Shown piece by piece: positions 9,201-15,635 of a stretch of 64,000 bases of DNA. The stretch lies in NCBI RefSeq assembly GCF_002994635.1, contig NZ_PVNL01000147.1:228514-292513 (forward strand), in the 5' to 3' direction. The first letter of the stretch is position 1; every line of letters begins with the position of its first letter. Both the position numbers and the translations under genes were made by a program. This DNA comes from Enhygromyxa salina. GTDB taxonomy: Bacteria; Myxococcota_A; Polyangia; Nannocystales; Nannocystaceae. Under the pieces are notes generated by a model. That model searched no databases. It saw only the letters and a program-made list of their open reading frames with translations, and was not told the origin of the DNA.

Positions 9201-10514
9201 TCACTCGGGAAGCCGCAGGTCGAGCAGCGCGTCGATCGTGGCCTGCGAGACGCTGCCCGGTAAATTGGGCAGCAGCGCATCGATCCCGCTGGGGATCGAC
9301 TCCGGGTGCACGAGCACGAGCTGCACCGTACGTGTCGCAACGTCGAGGTGAATCAGGAAATAGCGATAGCCCGCGCTCGGGCGAATGAACGCGGCACCCG
9401 GCCCGCCGTCGGGGTTGGCGAGCGCGCCCGCGGCTGCCTCTGCGAGTGTGTCCTTGTCGATCAGGTCGACGTCGGCCGCGAGTGTAGAAATATCGCAGAT
9501 TGATCCACACGGACCCTCGCCGACGTAGCCGGCGTAGCCAAAGAAATTTGTGCTGAAAATGTCGAGGTTGCGATATTCGTTGTTGTCGTTGACGACCTCG
9601 AATACGTTGAACTGCCCGCAGCCGTCGCCAAGCCACCACTCGTCCGGGTTCTTGGAATAACAATGACAACCGGAAAACGCGCCCGCGCGGACCAGCTCGC
9701 CAAGGCTGAGACCCAACCACGGCGCGTCGTACCAATTGCCGTCGGTGCCGTCGGAGCACGGCGTGCCGACGGCGCCATCACTGGTGTGGGGCATCGTTGC
9801 GAGCAGCACAATCAGCTTCGACCCCGACCAGCCATCGTAGCGCGGATCGGGCGACTCGGGACAAAATGGGCTGCTTCCCTCGCCGCACGCAAACACACGA
9901 TCCGTCGAGACGTCGACCAGACACTCGGTCCCGACCGCGCCGTCAAACCCGGCGGACTCGGTGTTGTTGCCACGAAACGCGATGCCCTGTGGGCTCGAGG
10001 GGGTCCGTGAATCCCAGGCCGAGACCAGGTCCCACGTATTGTCATCACCGCCACCGGCCGGCTGATAGACCGCGAGCTGCTTGGCGAGCAATGGACCGCG
10101 CAGCGTCAAGATCAGGTCTTCCGACCATGGCGTGAGCGCGTCGGCGGCCACGTCGTGGTGAGCGAGACAGCACCCGTCGGCCTCGAACGCGTCGCAGGGG
10201 CCAAGCGCGGGATCGCGGCGGCTCGGATACCAGCCCGCCGCGCCAATGCTCTCGAACGTGATGGTGCCACCGTGCGACGGCGGATCGAGCTCGCCGTCGT
10301 CGAACGGCGCGGGGCCGAGTCCGCCCTCGACCGGGGGCAGCGGGTCGGGCTGCGAGGTCTCGCCGCTGTCACCATCGCCGTCGCCATCGCCGTCGTCGTC
10401 AGTCGTGCCCCCACTACCGGTGCCCTGTGCCGAGTCCGGGCCACCGCACCCCGACGCCAAGGGGAGCAAACACATCAACATGAACATCACGGGTCGAACA
10501 GACATGGCAATCAC
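9201..10514 (-). CDS. Lipoprotein with fungal Tos1-like (DUF2401/DUF2403-type) domain
   Basis: 437 residues from a GTG at 10514 that overlaps the upstream stop as GTGA. An ATG at 10505 is an alternative. Signal peptide with lipobox PLASGC, then an acidic GDGDGDGD linker. The region from ~75 (GGTITFESIGAAGWYP) to ~330 follows the yeast Tos1 layout: a YDGWSGSKLIVLLATMP strand, then a CHCY...GCGQFNVFEV block that matches the fungal CSCW...GCGEFDxFEV signature. Tos1 proteins belong to the beta-glucan wall of fungi. The acidic EFDxFE motif, which resembles the GH16 catalytic motif, reads QFNVFE here (Q301, N303, E306). This is the third gene of a coupled operon with GH128-like and thaumatin-like genes. 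Family assignment is from pattern memory. Confidence 0.68.
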   Translation of the reverse strand: MIAMSVRPVMFMLMCLLPLASGCGGPDSAQGTGSGGTTDDDGDGDGDGDSGETSQPDPLPPVEGGLGPAPFDDGELDPPSHGGTITFESIGAAGWYPSRRDPALGPCDAFEADGCCLAHHDVAADALTPWSEDLILTLRGPLLAKQLAVYQPAGGGDDNTWDLVSAWDSRTPSSPQGIAFRGNNTESAGFDGAVGTECLVDVSTDRVFACGEGSSPFCPESPDPRYDGWSGSKLIVLLATMPHTSDGAVGTPCSDGTDGNWYDAPWLGLSLGELVRAGAFSGCHCYSKNPDEWWLGDGCGQFNVFEVVNDNNEYRNLDIFSTNFFGYAGYVGEGPCGSICDISTLAADVDLIDKDTLAEAAAGALANPDGGPGAAFIRPSAGYRYFLIHLDVATRTVQLVLVHPESIPSGIDALLPNLPGSVSQATIDALLDLRLPE

Positions 10515-11527
10515 TCCGAACAGTCGGGGTCGACCGGCGCGTTCACGTAGGCGTGGCCGAGCGCGGTGAGCTCACCGTCGGCCCCGAGCAGATCGATATA
10601 TGGGATCCCCGCGAAGCGACCCGAGAACCAGGCGTAGCGCTCGATCCGGGGGTCATTCTCGAGGTAGTTGACGGCGTCCTCGAGGAACGCGACCTGCTCG
10701 TCGACGTTCGCCGCGTCCGTGCACGCAAACTCCGTGAGCCACAGCGGTTGCGCGTAGCGGGCCTTGTACATCTCGACGTGATCGATCAGCCACTGCGCCT
10801 TGTTGTCGCCATCTGGATGGCAGCCGACGTAGACGTGGAACGCCACTTTGTCCACGCGACACCCGGCGCAGGCGGCAAAAAAATCGTCGAGGTAATCGAA
10901 CGGGCTGGTGTCCTGACAATCCCCGCCGCAATAGTTGACCGCGGGCGAGACCAGCGTGAGCGCGCGTGCGTCCGCGACCTGCTCGACCTCCGGCCAGAGC
11001 GCCGCCGCGTCGGCTGCGGAGAGGTTCGACTGCTCACCGAAGTTTGGCTGGTTGAACCCGAGCAGGCTCGTCGCGCCCGCGGGGATCCCAGCCGTGATCG
11101 CGTCGACGTCGAACGTGCCGCCCCAGATCATCGGGGTGTACTCGACCCCCAGCGACTCGTAGGTCCCAGCGTTGAGCTCTGTGTCGGGCTCGTAGGCCCA
11201 GTTGTACCACCACGCGACCGCGGGCTGGAGCGCCGTGAGGTCGGCGTCGGTGTGGTGGCCGTACGCAATCCCGCGCTTGCACGACGACGGCTCGCCTGTG
11301 CTGGTGTCGCCCGTCGTGCTGGTGTCGCCCGTCGTGCTGGTGTCGCCCGCCGTGCTGGTGTCGCCCGCCGTGCTGGTGTCGCCCGCCGTGCTGGTGTCGC
11401 CCGCCGTGCTGGTGTCGCCCGCCGCGGCGGACTCAGCCGCGGTGGAGTCCGAGCACGCAGCGATCCAACACAATGAGCAACAAAGATAAGTGAGATGTTC
11501 GAGCTTCATGGTGGTGTGCACCTTCAT
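10511..11527 (-). CDS. Lipoprotein with Asl1-like/GH128 beta-1,3-glucanase-type domain, catalytic Glu replaced
   Basis: 338 residues from the ATG at 11527, which overlaps the upstream stop as ATGA. An ATG at 11509 is also possible. Signal peptide with Cys-rich lipobox (WIAAC), then a seven-fold GDTSTAG linker. The catalytic-type domain follows: WWYNW, TPMIWGG, LLGFNQPN, SNLS, FHVYVGC, LWLTEF and YAWFSGR, the order expected for Asl1/GH128 TIM-barrel beta-1,3-glucanases. The presumed nucleophile Glu266 (LTEF) is present. The acid/base motif, usually GFNEPD or GFNEPN, reads GFNQPN with Gln at 160, so it may bind rather than cleave glucan. It is exported and probably anchored to the outer membrane. 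Confidence 0.78.
   Translation of the reverse strand: MKVHTTMKLEHLTYLCCSLCWIAACSDSTAAESAAAGDTSTAGDTSTAGDTSTAGDTSTAGDTSTTGDTSTTGDTSTGEPSSCKRGIAYGHHTDADLTALQPAVAWWYNWAYEPDTELNAGTYESLGVEYTPMIWGGTFDVDAITAGIPAGATSLLGFNQPNFGEQSNLSAADAAALWPEVEQVADARALTLVSPAVNYCGGDCQDTSPFDYLDDFFAACAGCRVDKVAFHVYVGCHPDGDNKAQWLIDHVEMYKARYAQPLWLTEFACTDAANVDEQVAFLEDAVNYLENDPRIERYAWFSGRFAGIPYIDLLGADGELTALGHAYVNAPVDPDCSE
11297..11423 (-). repeat. Seven 21-bp tandem repeats encoding a GDTSTAG linker
   Basis: A 21-bp unit is repeated in frame seven times within the GH128-like lipoprotein gene, with Ala/Thr variation in late units. The unit is a multiple of three, so copy-number change alters only linker length between the lipid anchor and the glucan-directed domain. 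Confidence 0.85.
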
Positions 11528-12276
11528 GGACAGAACACGATCGCCCAATCCTCCCCCGCGCAGGCGCGCACGGGGCTCGGATCATCGCCGTGTTGATCGT
11601 CCCCCGACCACGCGTAGGCGTCGTCGCAAGACTCGAAGTAGAGCGCGACCGGGCTCATGCCGTTGTCCCGGTCCGGGCTCACACACGAGACCAGCGCGCC
11701 CTGCTCATCGGTGAATCGACCCACCTCTGGACAATCGGAGAGCAACGCCGGGTCGGCGCAGGTCAGCGTCGCGCAGTCTGGCCGATCCATCGGGACGATC
11801 TGCATCGTGAGGTTGTGGGCGTCGACGTGGCTGATATTGTACCAGTCGAAGTCGTTGAAATCGGTGTTGAACGTGAACTCGGCCAGGGTGTGGTGCTCGC
11901 CGCCCGGATCGTCGCCGATGAACCCCCAATAGCGCTTCGACGAGAGCGGCTCCACGGCGGTCCCGAGATCCCGACAGACAAACGCGCCGGCCGCCACCGT
12001 CGCGGCTTCGATGTCGCTCCCGCGCACTTCCACGGGCGACGTGCAGCGATTGATGAACACGGCCGTGGTTGTGCCGTCTGCCTCCGCCCGGCAGGGGTAG
12101 TCGCCGTCGACGGGCGCCGTCGAGGTGCCGCCGCTGCCATCCCCGTCGCCGCTGCCATCCCCGTCGCCGCTGTCGCTGCCAGTGCCGCCGCTCGATTCCT
12201 GCGCCGCGTCACCTGTGGCGCAACCAGCCACGAGCGAGAACAACACGACAGACACGATCTTTAGTTCAATTTGCAT
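11524..12276 (-). CDS. Thaumatin-like lipoprotein
   Basis: 250 residues. Signal peptide and lipobox LVAGC, then a Gly/Asp/Ser-rich linker to ~residue 50. The folded part begins with ATTT-type strands (TTAVFINRCTSPVEV), contains paired cysteines throughout, and ends with YFESCDDAYAWSGDD...DWAIVFCP. That ending matches the thaumatin C-terminus, which in plants reads like FKxxCPDAYSYxxDD...YxVVFCP. Thaumatin-like proteins are mostly plant and fungal and often bind or cut beta-1,3-glucan. This is the first gene of a three-gene operon whose members overlap by four bases at each junction. Bacterial members are uncommon, so horizontal origin is possible. Confidence 0.8.
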   Translation of the reverse strand: MQIELKIVSVVLFSLVAGCATGDAAQESSGGTGSDSGDGDGSGDGDGSGGTSTAPVDGDYPCRAEADGTTTAVFINRCTSPVEVRGSDIEAATVAAGAFVCRDLGTAVEPLSSKRYWGFIGDDPGGEHHTLAEFTFNTDFNDFDWYNISHVDAHNLTMQIVPMDRPDCATLTCADPALLSDCPEVGRFTDEQGALVSCVSPDRDNGMSPVALYFESCDDAYAWSGDDQHGDDPSPVRACAGEDWAIVFCP

Positions 12277-12668
12277 CGGACCGCCCCCAGCGTCGGTTCA
12301 GCATAACGGAACTACACGAGCAGAGGAACCCGGATTGTGCCAATTGTGTTGCCTCTGGCACATCGTGCCACATCATCTGGGGGTCGGAAGACAATCATCG
12401 AGAGCAGTTTGACGGTGTCCTCGAGATCATGTCGAACCACGACCACGTCGACCTCACGGACCCACGCGGCGACCTGGCCGCTTCGAAGCGGCTGTTCAAC
12501 AGCTTGCCCGCGGCATCAACGCTCATCGTGTCCGCTTCGACACTGTGTGGTCCGGCGGGGCGGCGTTGCTGCGAAGACGCCCCACCGGTAGCTCTTCTGT
12601 ATCTCGGGCTGGCTCGCTCGAGCCAGCCCGATTGATTCACACGCGAGTCACCACGTTCCGACCCAAGC
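12277..12668. other. Intergenic region upstream of the glucan operon
   Basis: No convincing gene. The half nearest 12276 should hold the promoter of the thaumatin/GH128/Tos1 operon and is less GC-rich than its surroundings (12295-12440). The other end holds the hairpin after the Cys-rich lipoprotein. Confidence 0.5.
12605..12630 (-). terminator. Hairpin downstream of the Cys-rich lipoprotein gene
   Basis: A perfect 10-bp stem (CGGGCTGGCT pairing with AGCCAGCCCG) with a six-base loop, 39 bases past the stop of the leftward gene at 12669. No T-tract follows, as is common in high-GC genomes, so terminator function is inferred from position and symmetry. Confidence 0.45.
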
Positions 12669-13763
12669 TCAGACGCACTCCTGCAGACCAAAGTGGCAGC
12701 CGTTGATGCAGTCCGCGTTGAGCGAGCAGGGCGAGCCCGCCTCACCAGTCTGACACTTGTCGTTGAGATCCGAGCAGTACGGAGCAGCCTCCGAGCAGTC
12801 CGTGTCATAGTCACACGGGTCTCCAAGCTGCCCCGCCGAGCACTTGGCTAGCGAGCACAGCGGCGCGCTCATGGAGCAGTCCGTATCCCACGCGCACGCG
12901 TCACCGGCCTCACCGAGTGAGCACGCACCCAACGAGCAAAGCGGCGCGCTCCCGCAATCGCCGTCATAGCCACACGCGTCCCCGACGTCGCCGGGCGAGC
13001 AGACGTCCCCGATCACGCACAACGACGCCGCTGGCGAGCAGTCCCCCCACCCCTCGCAGGCGTCCCCCTCGGCACCGGCCGAGCACTCCCCGAGCGCGCA
13101 GTAGGCTGCCGCCGGTGAGCAATCGCTGTTGTAGAGGCACGCGTCTCCGACATCACCCGCCGAACACAGGCCGCCCGAGCAGTAGGGTGAAGACTCGCCA
13201 CAGTGGCTGTCAGAACTGCAAGCATCCCCAACCCCGCCGGCCGAGCACTCGTCGGCGAAGCAGACCGGCGCGGCCATCGAGCAGTCACTGTTGTAGACAC
13301 AGCCGTCCCCGGCCTCGCCGGCCGAGCACGCACCGTCCGAGCAAAAGGGCGCCGAGACGTTACAATGCGAATCGTAGGTGCAGGGGTCACCCACACCCCC
13401 ATCCCAACAGGTGCCCGCGAAGCAGCGGTTGCCAGAGTACGCGCAGTCCGAGTTGTAGTCGCAGGGATCGCCGTCGCTGCCGTCCCAGCACTGGCTCTCG
13501 ACGCACGCAGGCGCGTCGACCGGGCAGTGCGCGTCGTAGGTGCAGCTCTCACCTTCGTGATTCTCGGGGAGCGGCGCCTCGGGCTGCTGGATCTCGTCGA
13601 TCTCCTCGTACTCTTCGAGCAGCGGCTCGGACGTCATCGGGTCGGTGTCGTCGACCATGCAACTGGTCCCGAGGGCGACCATGAGACCAACCATGAGATG
13701 CGTCGCGGAGAATGGGCGGGTCAATGCCCCAATCCTGATGTTGCCGTACGGTGCGATTTTCAT
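12669..13763 (-). CDS. Secreted cysteine-rich repeat lipoprotein
   Basis: 364 residues. A long N-terminal segment leads to a hydrophobic helix and lipobox GTSC near residue 35. After an acidic Glu/Pro-rich linker, about ten to twelve repeats of ~24-27 residues follow, each with a regular pattern of four cysteines. A typical unit is GDPCDYNSDC...RCFAGTCWDG. The array runs to the C-terminus with no other domain. Such disulfide-rich repeats resemble Dickkopf/colipase-like modules common in Nannocystineae exported proteins. Function is unknown, probably surface display or adhesion. The ATG at 13763 begins MKIAPYGN. Confidence 0.8.
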   Translation of the reverse strand: MKIAPYGNIRIGALTRPFSATHLMVGLMVALGTSCMVDDTDPMTSEPLLEEYEEIDEIQQPEAPLPENHEGESCTYDAHCPVDAPACVESQCWDGSDGDPCDYNSDCAYSGNRCFAGTCWDGGVGDPCTYDSHCNVSAPFCSDGACSAGEAGDGCVYNSDCSMAAPVCFADECSAGGVGDACSSDSHCGESSPYCSGGLCSAGDVGDACLYNSDCSPAAAYCALGECSAGAEGDACEGWGDCSPAASLCVIGDVCSPGDVGDACGYDGDCGSAPLCSLGACSLGEAGDACAWDTDCSMSAPLCSLAKCSAGQLGDPCDYDTDCSEAAPYCSDLNDKCQTGEAGSPCSLNADCINGCHFGLQECV

Positions 13764-14241
13764 GCGGCCACTCTAGGCAAGTGCCCACTAAAAGACAACA
13801 GTTAACTTTGCGTACATTTTTCTACATCGCAATGAGCGGAGCCCCGTGCAGTCAAGGTGACGGCGCTTGTCGCAAGCGTGCCCCCCAGGGGCCACTCATC
13901 GCACTTTCGTGAGCCCGCAGCCTATCGCACCTGGCATTCCGTGCCACCTGGGCGCGAATATGACCACTGGCAACAGCATTCATGCCAGACACCACTGGTT
14001 CCGTTGTCAATGAGGGATTATCCCTACATCTTCATGTCTGTTGTTGTGGCAAACGTCGAGATCGCCAACGAGCGGGAGGCGGTCGGCCGAGTCTGGCCAC
14101 CGTTGGGCTCGGGTCGAGGCCACCACCGCGATCCAGGCCGCCGCTCCCCGGCCAGCTCGAGCTGAAGTTCACAGCCTGGGCGCACGGCCCAACCAGGTCG
14201 CGTTGGGTTCGCCGTGTCTCGAAGCGTGAGCTCGACTAGCT
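13764..14241. other. Intergenic region without a recognisable gene
   Basis: No convincing reading frame on either strand. An AT-rich patch at about 13795-13830 lies just upstream of the leftward Cys-rich lipoprotein start and may contain its promoter. The right part runs into the direct repeat at 14242. Confidence 0.45.
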
Positions 14242-14392
14242 GAGGTGATCGCGAACGGGTCAGGTCTCGTACCGAGCCCGTTCGGCGCGATGTCGCCCCC
14301 GAAGGTGGGCGACCCCGTGAGCGCGAGGCACGGCTTGACCATCACGGCCCGAGCAAGTCGGGTCGATCACGGCGAAGTCGAGTTCGAGCTGG
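14242..14392 (+). repeat. Direct repeat, copy 1 of 2 (about 150 bp)
   Basis: This block recurs at 15483-15624 in the same orientation with few mismatches, a 10-bp insertion (ACCGAGCCCG) in this copy and a 2-bp difference near its end. It begins GAGGTGATCGCG and ends GAGTTCGAGCTGG. The two copies bracket a 5'-truncated gene. Right of this copy the sequence continues into an MMPL-like fragment. Confidence 0.9.
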
Positions 14393-14583
14393 CGCTGGGC
14401 GTGATCTTGTTGTTCATCGCTGTGGACCTACGCGAGGCCAAGGGGACGGCGGCTTGCTTTGCGACCCTGACCCTCGGGGTGCTGGTGGCCCTGGGGGTCA
14501 TGGGGTTGTGGCCATTGAAGATGAACTTCTTCAACCTGGTGGTGATGCCGGCGGTCGTGGGATTGGGGTTGGACGCGAGCTAG
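14380..14583 (+). pseudogene. Fragment of an RND/MMPL-type membrane transporter
   Basis: The frame encodes two hydrophobic segments (ALGVILLFIAVDL and the stretch after TLTLGVLVALG), then GLWPLKMNFFN and MPAVVGLGLDAS before a stop at 14581-14583. The NFFN...P...GLG(V/I)D pattern is the characteristic transmembrane motif of MMPL/RND exporters. Only about 60 residues remain of a family usually near 800-1000. The N-terminal side is replaced by the 150-bp direct repeat, so this is debris. Confidence 0.55.
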
Positions 14584-14599
14584 CGGCGGGCGGTGGGAC

Positions 14600-15256
14600 T
14601 CACAGCGGAGGGACGCAGTCTAGCTTCACGCGCGCTTGACTGGCGCTGTCGACCACGACGTCGAGCACCAGGCACTCGAGATCGTAGCTGAAGCTCGTTT
14701 CACCCTCGTTCGGCGGGTTCGAGAACGAGATGCTGACGTAGCCGATCTGGTTGAGGGGCAGCTGTGCCTCGCACTGTTGCGCGATCGTGGGCGCCGGGCA
14801 GTCGCCATCGCAGTTGGTGCGGTGCACGTACATGGCCGCGTAGTACCAGAGCTCGAACTGACAGTCGGCGTCGCCCGACTCCCAGTTTCGCACACCCACG
14901 TGGTAGCCGAGCGGTGCCCAGCCAGTGCGACGGTCGAGCACGCGGCCGAAGTCGTCGCCGTCCTCGAACTGAACCGCGGCGCGCTGCAACACCGTATCGT
15001 TGCCGCAGCCAGCGTCGACCGGATCGCACAGATCGTACTCGTTCCAGTCGAAGGTTAGCGGCGCGAGCCAGCTCTCAGGGGTTTCGCCGTGCGAACTCAG
15101 GGTTGACGCGCCGGGGATCGGATGCCCGAAGGTCGCAACGACGAGCTCGCCCGTGGCCATGTCGCGCATCACGCCGTAGTCTTTCGGGCATGGCGAGTCT
15201 TCGCAGATGAAATCGTGGCCGAAGATGCGCACGTGGTCACCGAGCGCGAGGCCCAC
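14600..15256 (-). CDS. Hypothetical protein, probably 5'-truncated
   Basis: 218 residues from a GTG at 15256. The frame stays open and protein-like upstream (AIQAGGDVGLALGD) to a stop at 15314-15316, with no good start or signal peptide, so the true N-terminus is probably lost. It contains four to six cysteines that could pair (CEDSPCP, CDPVDAGC, CDGDCPAP) and beta-rich segments such as GYVSISFSNPP, as expected of an exported protein. It lies between the two copies of a 150-bp direct repeat, so rearrangement may have clipped it. I do not recognise the family. Confidence 0.5.
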   Translation of the reverse strand: MGLALGDHVRIFGHDFICEDSPCPKDYGVMRDMATGELVVATFGHPIPGASTLSSHGETPESWLAPLTFDWNEYDLCDPVDAGCGNDTVLQRAAVQFEDGDDFGRVLDRRTGWAPLGYHVGVRNWESGDADCQFELWYYAAMYVHRTNCDGDCPAPTIAQQCEAQLPLNQIGYVSISFSNPPNEGETSFSYDLECLVLDVVVDSASQARVKLDCVPPL

Positions 15257-15482
15257 GTCGCCGCCAGCTTGGATCGCCGGTGATAGCGACTTCTTCGTCA
15301 GGAAGGAAATAGTCTAGCGAATCGTGTGCCCATACTCGGACGCTAGCCTCGCGACTCGCGGCGCGCAAATGAGGTGATTCCCTCAATCCGCTTGGGGTCG
15401 CTAGCGGATAGGACATCCGATGCGGGGTCGCGGGATGCGTCAACATCTCGCCACCCCGCGCTCGGCGTGCTTGTCGGCCGGC

Positions 15483-15624
15483 GAGGTGATCGCGGACGGG
15501 TCAGGTCTCGTTCGGCGCGATGTCGCCCCCGAAGGTGCGCGACCCCGTGAGCCCGAGGCACGGCTTGACCATCACGGCCCGAGCAAGCCGGGTCGGTCAC
15601 GCGGCGAAGTCGAGTTTGAGCTGG
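15483..15624 (+). repeat. Direct repeat, copy 2 of 2
   Basis: Second copy of the block at 14242-14392. It lacks the 10-bp insertion of copy 1 and carries GC in place of one G near CACGCGGCG. It ends 12 bases before the stop codon of the leftward discoidin lipoprotein. No transposase or terminal inverted repeats are visible. Confidence 0.9.
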
Positions 15625-15635
15625 CCAATCCTCGG

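Noticed and set aside
12900..13550. Regular ~75-bp periodicity in the Cys-rich lipoprotein gene resembling a CRISPR or satellite.
   Set aside because: The period is a multiple of three and follows repeated Cys modules in one open frame.
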